From positions 1,674,001-1,738,000 of the forward strand of contig NZ_CP079218.1 in NCBI RefSeq assembly GCF_019317285.1: a DNA stretch of 64,000 bases, given 5' to 3'. Made by a program: the position numbers and the translations under genes. This DNA comes from Pedobacter sp. D749. Its GTDB lineage: Bacteria; Bacteroidota; Bacteroidia; Sphingobacteriales; Sphingobacteriaceae. The notes beneath the pieces were generated by a model that ran no database searches, had not been told where the DNA came from, and worked only from the letters and a program-made list of their open reading frames with translations. Shown piece after piece: positions 55,031 through 63,555 of the stretch (the stretch's first letter is position 1; every line of letters begins with the position of its first letter).

Positions 55031-55501
55031 TTAAGCAAATTCGTTATGACTTTTTTCAGCAAGTTCGATTACCTCATCTGCTAAATAATCAGTTAAACCA
55101 ACCGATGCGCTGGTTTGGATCAATCGCTGTTTTAAAGATTGAGGCAAATCATTAAGCGATTTATCGTCGTCAAGGATAATGAAATCATCATTGTTGCCTT
55201 GTGATTTAAACCAGTTTAGAATCTCACTCTTTCTGTTCACTAAATCGATGTTATCTGGAAGGCGGCCAATTTTGTTTAAGCTGATATTTCTTGTTTTAAA
55301 AATATCGAGCCATTGATTCAAGCTGTACTTAAACTTGTGCGAAGTGGTAAGAACAATTTCAAAATCATGATTATAGAGGATTTTATTTAGTGCTTTAACT
55401 GCTTTTGGATTAAACTCAACAAAGCCATCTGCTAAAATCTCTGGTCTTCTCCATGAGTTAGCAGGTACCATTACTCCGTCTATGTCTAATAATAAAAACA
55501 T
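55031..55501 (-). CDS. HAD-fold hydrolase, Swiss Army Knife RNA-repair-like
   Basis: The 156-residue protein begins FLLLDIDGVMVPANSWRR, with the DxD motif of HAD phosphatases, and shows VLTTSHKF (motif II) and DDFIILDDDKS (motif IV acidic pair). The extended loop after DxDGV resembles the HAD domains found in Swiss Army Knife RNA-repair proteins, though here it is free-standing. Likely a small phosphatase acting on a nucleic acid end or metabolite. It lies between the DinB-like gene and a ParB-like gene, with gaps of 12 and 16 bases. Confidence 0.75.
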   Translation of the reverse strand: MFLLLDIDGVMVPANSWRRPEILADGFVEFNPKAVKALNKILYNHDFEIVLTTSHKFKYSLNQWLDIFKTRNISLNKIGRLPDNIDLVNRKSEILNWFKSQGNNDDFIILDDDKSLNDLPQSLKQRLIQTSASVGLTDYLADEVIELAEKSHNEFA

Positions 55502-55517
55502 AATACAAATTTACGTT

Positions 55518-55901
55518 TTATTTTGTCAATTTGAATATTTTTTCTAACGATATATTATTAAACTTTGCGTCTAACTCATTCATTATCTTGATCTTTAACT
55601 CAGTATCCCATTCTTCATCAACGAATTCTACTTGGTGCCATTCACATACATTTGTTGCGCTGGTTTTACATGATGGTACCCTGCCCATGTCAATATCTGC
55701 CAATATCGAACTAATATAACGGTGATGACCATCTATTATAAAGTTATCACTTACCTTAATGTCATCAAATTTAATTCCGTTAATCATCTTTTTATACATC
55801 CGGTTAATTACCGGTATCGAAAGTTTGGTATGCGTTGAAAGTAAGTCAATCCTTTTTGACTTTAAATTTTTAGAAATAATTTCGCTATTGATATCCCCCA
55901 T
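55518..55901 (-). CDS. ParB/sulfiredoxin-like hypothetical protein
   Basis: A 127-residue protein with FIIDGHHRYISSILADI, matching the DGHHRY element of the ParB/sulfiredoxin-like fold. An acidic stretch (EFVDEEWDTELKIKIM) follows. ParB-like folds bind CTP or DNA or act as small kinases. It starts the co-directional trio with the HAD and DinB-like genes. I do not recognise a full family match, so the function is open. Confidence 0.6.
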   Translation of the reverse strand: MGDINSEIISKNLKSKRIDLLSTHTKLSIPVINRMYKKMINGIKFDDIKVSDNFIIDGHHRYISSILADIDMGRVPSCKTSATNVCEWHQVEFVDEEWDTELKIKIMNELDAKFNNISLEKIFKLTK

Positions 55902-56084
55902 ATTATTCTTTTTAAAATTTTAATGGGATGTTTTTAGTGCTTAACTAGCATCAAAATATGATGTCTGGTTTATGGATAAAACATTATCGAGCTAAGCAGA
56001 AAATAAGAATAGATTTTAGCGCAACTATATATTTGTTACGCCTTCAATAAATATAGTAATTAATTTTATGATTAAGAAAGTAGC

Positions 56085-56627
56085 TTAACAACAATTATAA
56101 TAAATTTTTACCTTCTGCTCTTTTTCGCTCCAGGCAATGTAAATGTTGTTTTCTTTACCTAGACGGTATTTAAAGCCATTTAAACCTGATTTTTTTAGTT
56201 CCTCATAAAGGGCTTTATCGGGAGTATATTTATCAGCTTTATCTTCAGGCATTACTGCTGGCTCCAGAAAATTATCATCACTGAAAAAGTCGTCTGCAAT
56301 GGTTTTTAAGAAAATAACCTGGTCTTTTTCTTTCGAAAGGTCAACATTGGGATCGGTATTGTTAACCAGTTCTGTTCCCTTGATTTTAGCATTGTAAATC
56401 TCTTTTCCATCGGCATTTTTGATTGTGAAATTCAATATCATTTCCTCTGGTTTTCTGCCGGTAAGTTCTATCCTAAAAGTGTCCAAACGTTTTAAATCGG
56501 AAAAAGATTTAGCCAGACTTTGGTTCACATTTTTAAACTCAATGGCATTGGTCTCTTTTTTGCCATTCGAATTACAGGCAACAAGTGCTAAAAGACAGAT
56601 AGCAAGGAGGAGCGACGTATTTCTCAT
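56085..56627 (-). CDS. Putative lipoprotein
   Basis: A 180-residue exported protein with a lipobox: the hydrophobic leader LLLAICLLALVAC ends at Cys19, followed by NSNGKKE. The rest is polar with beta-strand pattern and an odd C-terminal KIYYNCC with two cysteines. I know no family for it. It stands alone, with the divergent MarR-GNAT gene upstream. Confidence 0.7.
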   Translation of the reverse strand: MRNTSLLLAICLLALVACNSNGKKETNAIEFKNVNQSLAKSFSDLKRLDTFRIELTGRKPEEMILNFTIKNADGKEIYNAKIKGTELVNNTDPNVDLSKEKDQVIFLKTIADDFFSDDNFLEPAVMPEDKADKYTPDKALYEELKKSGLNGFKYRLGKENNIYIAWSEKEQKVKIYYNCC

Positions 56628-56840
56628 ATTTCAAAACTACAAATTTTATCATGTGGTTTAAAATTAAAAGGAGTGGCCACCTGACAACCACAATTGAAAA
56701 TCGAAATATCGATTGTGCAATTTGCTTTTTAAATTATTCTGAACAATAAAATAGTTTCAATAGCCTAAAGGTAATGAAGCGTGTTTGCTTTGTCATAGAT
56801 AAACTAAAATACAAAAATATTAGCGATGCCATTAAATGTA

Positions 56841-56888
56841 TTGCATTAGATCATTTTGTTATTATATTTGCGTAACTGATTACGTAAT
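56841..56888 (+). promoter_or_regulatory. Promoter and palindrome of the MarR-GNAT gene
   Basis: TATATTTG (56863-56870) fits the Bacteroidota -7 consensus TAnnTTTG, with TTG at 56841-56843 as -33 element, 19 bases apart. Just downstream lies the perfect palindrome ATTACGTAAT (56879-56888), in the place for an operator at the transcription start. Autoregulation by the MarR-like domain is inferred. Confidence 0.55.
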
Positions 56889-56898
56889 TAATATTATT

Positions 56899-57849
56899 AT
56901 GGACTTTTTTGAAGAAGTAGGTAAAGTAGCTATTGGTAGCAGGTTAAGGATGTTGACCGATAAGGTGACTGAAGATGCCGCAAAAATTTATAAGTTGTAT
57001 CATATTGACATGCAGCCCAAGTGGTTTCCTGTATTTTATGCTTTAGTCCGGGAAAAAGAAAAAACTATTACCGAACTGGCTAGAGATATTGGCCATTCCC
57101 ATCCATCTGTCAGCAAAATTATCAGTGAGATGCTGAAAAAAGGTTATATTAAAGAAAGTAAAGACAAAGCTGACGGACGTAGAAATGTAGTGAGCCTTTC
57201 TAAAAAAGGAGTGGAGATCTCGAAAGAAATAAAAGATCAGCTCATTGATGTAAATGCCGCTATTGAAGAGATCTCGGCACAAGCACAGCATAAACTTTGG
57301 GAAGCAATAGGCGAATGGGAATTTTTATTGGAGCAAAAAAACTTATTGAGAAGGGTAATCGAAAAGAAAAAGGAAAGAGATAGTTTAAAAGTTGAAATTG
57401 TAGATTACCTGCCTAAATACCAGGAAATATTCAGGTCGCTGAATGTAGAATGGATTTCAACGTATTTTACTATGGAAGAATCTGATTATAAAGCTTTGGA
57501 TGATCCTCAAGGCTATATTTTAGATAAGGGAGGTTTTATTCTTGTTGCGCTTTACGAAGGTGAACCCTTAGGCGTTTGTGCATTAATTAAGATGGATGAT
57601 GACGAATATGATTTTGAACTGGCCAAAATGGCCGTATCGCCAAAAGCCCAGGGGAAAAATGTTGGGTTTTTACTGGCGAGTGCCATTGTTGAAAAAGCCA
57701 GGTCATTAGGTGCCTCTAAAATTTATTTAGAAAGCAATACCATTTTAAAACCAGCCATAAATCTTTATCACAAATTGGGTTTTAAAAAAGTGGCAGGCAA
57801 GCCTACGCCTTACGCACGATGTAATATTCAGATGGAACTAGTGCTTTAG
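56899..57849 (+). CDS. MarR-family regulator fused to a GNAT acetyltransferase
   Basis: I start at ATG 56899, which puts the promoter and palindrome upstream of it; the longer frame from 56836 would place both inside the gene. The 316-residue protein has a winged-helix MarR domain (about 35-125: ITELARDIGHSHPSVSKIISEMLKKGYI, then DGRRNVVSLSKKG) and a C-terminal GNAT domain (about 170-315) with LAKMAVSPKAQGKNVGFLLASAIVEKA, the acetyl-CoA-binding motif, and YHKLGFKKV. Such fusions couple sensing to acetylation; the substrate is unknown. No operon partner. Confidence 0.87.
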   Translation: MDFFEEVGKVAIGSRLRMLTDKVTEDAAKIYKLYHIDMQPKWFPVFYALVREKEKTITELARDIGHSHPSVSKIISEMLKKGYIKESKDKADGRRNVVSLSKKGVEISKEIKDQLIDVNAAIEEISAQAQHKLWEAIGEWEFLLEQKNLLRRVIEKKKERDSLKVEIVDYLPKYQEIFRSLNVEWISTYFTMEESDYKALDDPQGYILDKGGFILVALYEGEPLGVCALIKMDDDEYDFELAKMAVSPKAQGKNVGFLLASAIVEKARSLGASKIYLESNTILKPAINLYHKLGFKKVAGKPTPYARCNIQMELVL

Positions 57850-57943
57850 TTTGGAGTAGGGCGTTAAGCGTTTGGAGTAATTACTAGCGATGATTTAACT
57901 ATAAATCAATCTATAAATGAAGGGCTAATGAACTTCAATAACC

Positions 57944-58723
57944 TTAGTCGTGCTTCAGTGCCTCCAATAGATTATTTAATTTCAATAAGTCTTCAGGGGT
58001 ATCAATAGCAACAGTTTCAAGGTCGGTAACTTTGGTTTGGATATAAAATCCATTTTCAATCCAGCGCAGCTGTTCCAAACTTTCGGCAATCTCTAAAGAG
58101 GATGGAGGAAGTTTGGTAATGACTTTTAACGACTCCGTGCGGTAACCGTAAATCCCGATGTGTTTATAAAACTGGTGTTTCTCTGCCCATACACCCGGTT
58201 CACCATTTCTGATAAAAGGGATTGGACTGCGGCTAAAATACATCGCCCTGCCATTCACATCAATCACTACTTTAGGGCTATTGGGATTGTATACACTTTC
58301 CTGACTTTGAATAGATTTGATTAATGTTGCTAGCTGTACTTTTTCTTCAATAAAACAGCTTGCCAATAAATCGATCTGGGCAGGTTCGATAAAAGGTTCA
58401 TCGCCCTGGATATTGATCACGATATCGTATCCCGTTAAAGTTTCAATCACTTCTGCGCACCTGTCCGTTCCGCTTTGGTGATTAGAGGAGGTAAAGATAA
58501 ATTCTCCACCAAACCTGGTCACTTCATCCGCAATCCGTACATCATCGGTGGCAATTACTACTTTTGATAAGCTTTCGGCTTTCGATGCTTGCTCATAAAC
58601 CCTTTGGATCATGGTTTTTCCGGCAATATCTACCAAAGGTTTTCCCGGAAAGCGGGTAGAGGCATATCGCGCCGGAATAATGCCTATGATCTTCGCATTT
58701 ACTGATGAATTTTTATCAATCAT
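57944..58723 (-). CDS. kdsB: 3-deoxy-manno-octulosonate cytidylyltransferase
   Basis: The 259-residue protein has IGIIPARYASTRFPGKPL at the start, the nucleotide-binding signature of KdsB, followed by VVIATDD, SGTDRCAEV and NIQGDEPFI. It activates KDO as CMP-KDO for lipopolysaccharide inner core. A few residues (about 12) precede the usual start, and ATG 58721-58723 is the only good option I see. It ends a run of minus-strand housekeeping genes with the kinase and trpS upstream. Confidence 0.96.
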   Translation of the reverse strand: MIDKNSSVNAKIIGIIPARYASTRFPGKPLVDIAGKTMIQRVYEQASKAESLSKVVIATDDVRIADEVTRFGGEFIFTSSNHQSGTDRCAEVIETLTGYDIVINIQGDEPFIEPAQIDLLASCFIEEKVQLATLIKSIQSQESVYNPNSPKVVIDVNGRAMYFSRSPIPFIRNGEPGVWAEKHQFYKHIGIYGYRTESLKVITKLPPSSLEIAESLEQLRWIENGFYIQTKVTDLETVAIDTPEDLLKLNNLLEALKHD

Positions 58724-58806
58724 ATGTTATTCAGGTAAAATTGATGAAAAGTAAATATAAATATTCAACCATTTACCACAATTTAACTCCACTTCAGAGG
58801 ATTAGA

Positions 58807-59421
58807 TTAAAATAAACCATTAATCTCCGCCTCAATAGATTGGATTACCGTTCCTAAATCTTCCGGATTATTGGTGAAATCTAATTTATCCTTATCTAAA
58901 ATTAATAATTTTCCGAGTTTATACCCTTTAATCCAGGCTTCGTATTTTTCGTTTAGTTTAGAAAGGTAATCGATACGGATACCTGCTTCGTATTCACGGC
59001 CACGGCGCTGGATATTGTTAACCAATGTAGGTACCGATGCACGCAGGTAAACCAATAAATCTGGTGGTTTAATAAAAGAGGTAATATTGTCAAAGATAGC
59101 CCTGTAATTATCGTGATCGCGGGTGGTCATTAAGGCCATATCGTGGAGGTTCTCTGCAAAAATATGTGCATCCTCGTAAATGGTTCTGTCCTGGATTACA
59201 TTACGTTTATTAACCTCAATATCAGTGATTTGCTGAAAGCGGCTGTTCAGGAAATAAATCTGAAGATTAAAGCTCCAACGTTTCATGTCGCTGTAAAAAT
59301 CTTCCAGGTAAGGGTTATTGTCCACAGCTTCGTATAAAGCTTCCCATCCATAATTCTTAGCCAATAAGCCTGTTAAGGTAGTTTTACCGGCACCTATATT
59401 TCCTACAATTGCTATGTGCAT
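58807..59421 (-). CDS. Deoxynucleoside kinase
   Basis: A 204-residue kinase with P-loop VGNIGAGKTTLT, EAVDNNPYLEDFY for substrate binding and DRTIYEDAHIFAENLH, the DR(S/T) motif of the dNK/dGK family, then RGREYEAGI as the lid. It phosphorylates deoxynucleosides for salvage; deoxyadenosine and deoxyguanosine are usual in this group but the preference cannot be read safely. It lies 83 bases before kdsB in transcription order. Confidence 0.92.
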   Translation of the reverse strand: MHIAIVGNIGAGKTTLTGLLAKNYGWEALYEAVDNNPYLEDFYSDMKRWSFNLQIYFLNSRFQQITDIEVNKRNVIQDRTIYEDAHIFAENLHDMALMTTRDHDNYRAIFDNITSFIKPPDLLVYLRASVPTLVNNIQRRGREYEAGIRIDYLSKLNEKYEAWIKGYKLGKLLILDKDKLDFTNNPEDLGTVIQSIEAEINGLF

Positions 59422-59499
59422 ATTTTTTTTCGTTTTGCGGTGAGCGTTTTGCGTAAGGCGATTATAGCGCCAACCGCCAGCCGCTTACCGTAATATTAA

Positions 59500-60498
59500 T
59501 TAAAAACTTTTAAACCCGATTAAACTGCGAACCTCTCTGATGGTTTTTTGAGCACTTTCACGAGCCTTTAATGCACCATGTTTAGCTACTTGCCTTAAAT
59601 AAGAATCATCTTTGGCAATGTCCTGAATGCGTTCACGCATAGGCGCAGTAGCAATAATCATGTCTTCTGCCAGTTGTTTTTTGAAATCACCATAACGAAT
59701 CTGCATTTTGTTGTACAGGTCGTCAAAATGCTGATGAGTATCTACACTCGATACCACTTTCATTAAATCGAAAAGGTTCTGGATCGGTTCAGGTTTTGGT
59801 TGGTTTTCTTCCGTCGGACCACCATCACTAACCGCTCTCATTACTTTTTTACGAATGGTTTCAGGGTCATCAGACAGGTATACAGCATTGGCTTCGCCTT
59901 CTGATTTGCCCATTTTTCCTTTTCCATCTAAGCCTGGTACTTTAACCAGTTTATCAGAGTAGCTAAAAGCGTATGGTTCAGGGAAATATTCTGTATTATA
60001 CAATCTGTTGAAACGGTTTCCGAAAGTACGTGCCATCTCTAAATGTTGTTCCTGATCTTTTCCAACAGGTACTTTGGTCGCCTTATGGATTAAAATATCG
60101 GCTGCCATTAATACCGGATAGGTTAATAAACCTGCATTTACGTTATCGGGGTTGGCACGTACTTTATCTTTAAAAGAAGTACTACGCTCTAATTCACCCA
60201 TATAAGCGTTCATATTTAGGTATAAATATAGCTCCGCAATTTCGGGAACATCACTTTGTATATAAATGGTGCTATTTTCTGGATCGATTCCACTTGCCAG
60301 GTACTCAACCAAAACATGTTTAATATTTCCATGTAAATCGGCTGGAGTTGGATGTGTAGTTAAAGAATGTAAATCGGCGATAAAAAAGTAGCAGTTATAT
60401 TCGTTCTGCATTTGAACAAAATTTTTAACTGCACCATAATAATTACCCAAATGTAATTTTCCTGTTGAGCGAATGCCGCTCACCACTGTTTCTTTCAT
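59500..60498 (-). CDS. trpS: Tryptophanyl-tRNA synthetase
   Basis: The 332-residue class I synthetase shows TGKLHLGNYYGA (the HIGH motif variant) near residue 12, YPVLMAADIL for tryptophan binding and KMGKSEGEA in place of KMSKS. Length is normal for bacterial TrpS. It charges tRNA-Trp. The gene lies downstream of the IS insertion (on the far side from it in transcription), and its own promoter region of about 240 bases is bounded by the IS left end. Confidence 0.97.
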   Translation of the reverse strand: MKETVVSGIRSTGKLHLGNYYGAVKNFVQMQNEYNCYFFIADLHSLTTHPTPADLHGNIKHVLVEYLASGIDPENSTIYIQSDVPEIAELYLYLNMNAYMGELERSTSFKDKVRANPDNVNAGLLTYPVLMAADILIHKATKVPVGKDQEQHLEMARTFGNRFNRLYNTEYFPEPYAFSYSDKLVKVPGLDGKGKMGKSEGEANAVYLSDDPETIRKKVMRAVSDGGPTEENQPKPEPIQNLFDLMKVVSSVDTHQHFDDLYNKMQIRYGDFKKQLAEDMIIATAPMRERIQDIAKDDSYLRQVAKHGALKARESAQKTIREVRSLIGFKSF

Positions 60499-60567
60499 AA
60501 TGGCACGAAATTAAAAATAAAATACAAGCAAATCATAAATCGCCTCGATTTTAATGATAAGATTTTT

Positions 60568-60605
60568 AGTGTAGTCGTCCTCTCGACCGTAGCACAGCGC
60601 AGAGA
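60568..60605. repeat. REP-like palindromic element, left of the IS
   Basis: CGTCCTCTCGACCGTAGCACAGCG followed by CAGAGA forms a short stem (TCTC/GAGA) and closely resembles the element at 62265-62310 on the other side of the IS (CGTCCTCTCGATCGCAGTG). It is one of the dispersed palindromic elements seen in this window. Confidence 0.5.
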
Positions 60606-60768
60606 TTTGCATATTAGGTTTCCCTCTAATGGTTGATGTCTCACCAACCACAAGAATTTATTTAATAGATTTGAAAATGAAAGTCAGCATTTCATCGGGG
60701 GTTTCAGTCCTTCTTTCCGTTGCAAGTCCTCGCTGCGTGGACTGCCCCCAAAAAGTTGGACAAACTTA

Positions 60769-61587
60769 TTAATTATTTAAGACTTGTGTCCGGTATTCAA
60801 CCGGGCTCATTCCATTTAAGTTCAATCTTATCCTTTTATTGTTATAATAACTAATATACTCATCAACATCACCCTTCAGCTCCTCCACCGACAGGTATTT
60901 TTTGCGGTAGAACATCTCAGACTTTAGCGTACCAAAAAAGTTTTCCATTACAGCATTATCCAGGCAGTTGCCCTTTCTCGACATACTCTGTATAATTCCA
61001 TTCTTGAGCAGGATTCCCTGGTAACTCTTCATCTTATATTGCCATCCCTGGTCGGAATGCAGCATGGGTTTGGCATTACCTGGCTTTTTTTTCAATGCCT
61101 GGTCCAGCATATCAGTAACCTGCCCGAAGTCCGGCCTTAGGGATTGCGAATAACTTATAATCTCTCCATTGAACAGATCAATTATGGTAGAGAGATACAG
61201 TTTCTTACCGGTTACATTGAATTCTGTGACATCGGTCGCCCATTTTTCAAACGGCCTGTCAACGTTAAACTCCCTGTTGAGTATATTTGGGACTGTTTTG
61301 TTCTCTTCTTCTTTATATGATCTGTATTTCTTAAGTCTGACGGCACTTTTCAGGCCCATCTCTCCAGTCAGCCTCAATACCGTCTTATGGTTGATGATGT
61401 GCCCTTCCTTTTTCAGCTGGAGCAGCATCCGCCTATAGCCATATCTACCTTTATGCTGCTTGTAGAGTTCATTGAGGCGGCCCCTAACCACTCCGTACCT
61501 GTCGGCCGTACCATTACATTTCATATGGTAATAAAATGAGCTCCGTGCCATACCGGCCACCTCTAAAAGCACTGGCAGGTCAAACAT
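60769..61587 (-). CDS. IS3-family transposase OrfB (DDE integrase core)
   Basis: The 272-residue frame from ATG 61587 has an HTH-like start, RYGYRRMLLQLKKEG (the HTH_21 region), and the catalytic rve core: Asp in WATDVTEF, Asp in LHSDQGWQY and Glu in AVMENFFGTLKSE. The frame stays open upstream and lies at -1 relative to OrfA, overlapping its end at an A-rich stretch (AAAAACAAAAAG), so it is likely made as an OrfAB fusion by programmed -1 frameshifting, as is usual in the family. Confidence 0.93.
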   Translation of the reverse strand: MFDLPVLLEVAGMARSSFYYHMKCNGTADRYGVVRGRLNELYKQHKGRYGYRRMLLQLKKEGHIINHKTVLRLTGEMGLKSAVRLKKYRSYKEEENKTVPNILNREFNVDRPFEKWATDVTEFNVTGKKLYLSTIIDLFNGEIISYSQSLRPDFGQVTDMLDQALKKKPGNAKPMLHSDQGWQYKMKSYQGILLKNGIIQSMSRKGNCLDNAVMENFFGTLKSEMFYRKKYLSVEELKGDVDEYISYYNNKRIRLNLNGMSPVEYRTQVLNN

Positions 61588-61607
61588 ATTCCTTAATCCG
61601 TGAATGA

Positions 61608-62126
61608 TCAGCGCTTTTTGTTTTTCTTTGATTCTTCTTTCTGGATTAAGGCCCGTAACTTTTTTAAAAACGCGACCTCCGCACGTAAACGATTGTTTTC
61701 TTCCAGGACCTGTTCATGATCTGTCAACAGGGAAGGTGCTTTTTTCGGAATCTTTGGCTTCATGAGTCGATGTTTTCCTCTTGTTGTTTCAGACAGTCCC
61801 TCGGCTCCAGCAGATTCGTATATCCTTAACCAATTGGATAGGACACTGTTACATCTGATGTTAAAATGAAGGCATGCCGCCCTCAAAGATACCTTATTGG
61901 AAATAAAGTAACGGATAACCTCAAGTTTGTTTTCCAGTGAATAGTCTGTCGACTGGGGGATTAGTCCGGCCTCGCCAAAACGTTGATAGAACTGTACCCA
62001 CTGATAGGCCATACGCCGTTCGATACCATTTTCCCTTGAGATTGAAACCAAAGGTTTTTCTCTACTTAAGACCTGGCCGATGATAGCCAGTTTAAATTCA
62101 AGGCTATATTTAATTTTTCTGCTCAT
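61608..62126 (-). CDS. IS3-family transposase OrfA (helix-turn-helix)
   Basis: A 172-residue DNA-binding partner with two helix-turn-helix units (about 10-60, 65-115: KYSLEFKLAIIGQVLS and LRAACLHFNIRCNSVLSNWL) and a C-terminal leucine-zipper-like coil (EENNRLRAEVAFLKKLRAL) that continues into the frameshift region. It binds the terminal inverted repeats. Start ATG 62126 lies 18 bases inside the right inverted repeat. Confidence 0.9.
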   Translation of the reverse strand: MSRKIKYSLEFKLAIIGQVLSREKPLVSISRENGIERRMAYQWVQFYQRFGEAGLIPQSTDYSLENKLEVIRYFISNKVSLRAACLHFNIRCNSVLSNWLRIYESAGAEGLSETTRGKHRLMKPKIPKKAPSLLTDHEQVLEENNRLRAEVAFLKKLRALIQKEESKKNKKR

Positions 62127-62264
62127 AAAATGCTCCTCTTAAAGTGTCCAACTTTTTGGGGGCAGTCCATCGCTGTGGGCTTTACACTTCAATAAGGTTT
62201 ATAAACAGAGGTTTCTGCAAGCATGAGCCGTTTTAACCTGCTAGCATCATGGAATCGAGAATCC

Positions 62265-62310
62265 TCATCAAGCGGTCGTCCTCTCGATCGCAGTGCAGCG
62301 TAGTGGAGAG
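62265..62310. repeat. REP-like palindromic element, right of the IS
   Basis: GTCGTCCTCTCGATCGCAGTG and the following AGCGTAGTGGAGAG form a stem between CTCTC and GAGAG. Related to the element at 60568-60605. It ends about 80 bases before plsC. Confidence 0.5.
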
Positions 62311-62390
62311 ATCTGTGAATTGGCTGTTCCTCACCGCAATCTTGATCTTTAGTTTGAAATATCAAACTATTTTATATTTTTGGTATAGCT

Positions 62391-63116
62391 ATGACCAACT
62401 TTCTAAGGCAAGTACACCGGGTATGGTTTCTATTCTGGATACTGTTTTTTTTCGCACTCTTTTATCCCTTTTACTACATTACTTCACGTAATGAAAAATA
62501 TTACGGTATTTTAAACTTTTTCCGTAAAGCCAATAGTTTCTTATGCAGTTTGTTCTCAGGTGTTTTTTTTCGTTATCAATATGAAGAAAAGCTTAATCCT
62601 AAACAAACTTATATTTATTGTGCCAACCATACCTCTAATCTTGATATTATGATTTTTTGCATCATGGGGCATGGTAAATTCCATTTTATGGGAAAAGATG
62701 AGTTATTGAATAATCCTGTATTAGGCATTTTTTTTAAAACCATCGATATTTCTGTAAACCGCGACAGTAAGATTTCTGCTTTTAAAGCATTTAAAAAAGC
62801 TGGCGAAAACCTTGAAAAGGGGATGAGTCTGGTCATTTTTCCAGAGGGTAAAATTGATGACCATTATCCACCGAAGTTAGGCGAATTTAAAAATGGTCCG
62901 TTTCGTTTAGCCATTGATAAAAATATTCCTCTGGTACCTGTGAGTATTACCAATATTTGGAAAATTAATTGGGATGATGGCGCAAAGTATGGAAGTAAGC
63001 CGGGAATTTGCGATATTTACGTTCACAAACCCATAAACACCTCAACTTTGGCTGATGTTGATTCTGATGTATTGAAAGAAAGGGTTCACAGTTTGATTGA
63101 GAGCAAGTTAATTTAG
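62391..63116 (+). CDS. plsC: 1-acyl-sn-glycerol-3-phosphate acyltransferase
   Basis: The 241-residue protein has an N-terminal membrane helix (VWFLFWILFFFALFYPFYY), the catalytic NHTSNLD motif (NHxxxxD form, with Asp), and VIFPEGK as the acyl-acceptor block. It makes phosphatidic acid from lysophosphatidic acid at the inner membrane. It ends three bases before gatC, so the two are probably co-transcribed. A typical Bacteroidota length. Confidence 0.92.
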   Translation: MTNFLRQVHRVWFLFWILFFFALFYPFYYITSRNEKYYGILNFFRKANSFLCSLFSGVFFRYQYEEKLNPKQTYIYCANHTSNLDIMIFCIMGHGKFHFMGKDELLNNPVLGIFFKTIDISVNRDSKISAFKAFKKAGENLEKGMSLVIFPEGKIDDHYPPKLGEFKNGPFRLAIDKNIPLVPVSITNIWKINWDDGAKYGSKPGICDIYVHKPINTSTLADVDSDVLKERVHSLIESKLI

Positions 63117-63119
63117 AAT

Positions 63120-63410
63120 ATGAATTTAGACGCAAAAACCATCCATAAAATAGCCGATCTGGCCCGAATTCATATTGATGAAAAGCAGGTGGATACACTG
63201 ATTCCTGAAATGAATAAAATTTTATCATTCATGGAAAAGTTAAATGAATTGGATACTTCGAATGTAAAACCTTTGGTTTATATGAACGAATCGGTAAATG
63301 TTTGGAGGGAAGATGTAGTTAAGCAGGAAATAACTACAGCTGATGGTCTGAAAAATGCAGCAAAGCATACTGACCAATTTTTTATGGTACCAAAAATTAT
63401 TGAAAAGTAA
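63120..63410 (+). CDS. gatC: Asp-tRNA(Asn)/Glu-tRNA(Gln) amidotransferase subunit C
   Basis: A 96-residue small subunit with the conserved start IHKIADLARIHIDEKQVD, then MNKILSFMEKLNELDTSNVKPLVY and a C-terminal FFMVPKIIEK. GatC stabilises the GatA-GatB complex that converts mischarged Glu-tRNA-Gln or Asp-tRNA-Asn. gatA and gatB are not in the window; separate location is common in this phylum. It follows plsC by three bases. Confidence 0.95.
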   Translation: MNLDAKTIHKIADLARIHIDEKQVDTLIPEMNKILSFMEKLNELDTSNVKPLVYMNESVNVWREDVVKQEITTADGLKNAAKHTDQFFMVPKIIEK

Positions 63411-63423
63411 TGGTGTAATCGTC

Positions 63424-63474
63424 ATGCTGACCTGTAGCGCAGCGGAAAGCTACGCAGTAAATTTAATTCAGCAT
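63424..63474. repeat. REP-like hairpin between gatC and the ABC ATPase gene
   Basis: ATGCTGA (63424-63430) pairs with TCAGCAT (63468-63474), and the inner GTAGC pairs with GCTAC. It shares the CGTCATGCTGA lead-in with the element at 43747-43770. It may act as a terminator for plsC-gatC. Confidence 0.65.
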
Positions 63475-63555
63475 TTTTAAGCTTAACATTTGTGTGGTAA
63501 TTTTTATCCCTCTTGTAACATCTTACCCTTTACGCTTGTCTAAAAAAGAAAAAAC

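Larger units (their letters stand above)
60738..62169 (-). mobile_element. Complete IS3-family (IS150-like) insertion sequence
   Basis: A 1432-base element bounded by perfect 25-base inverted repeats (60738-60762 and 62145-62169) that start TGGACTGCCCCC, and encoding a two-frame transposase on the minus strand. Flanks are TCGCTGCG on the left and TCGCTGTG on the right: eight bases with one mismatch, so a clean target duplication is not seen. It is inserted in the spacer between trpS and plsC and does not interrupt a gene. Both reading frames are intact, so it may still be active. Confidence 0.92.

Noticed and set aside
60730..62177. Eight-base target-site duplication of the IS
   Set aside because: The two flanks differ by one base and IS3 elements normally duplicate 3-4 bases.
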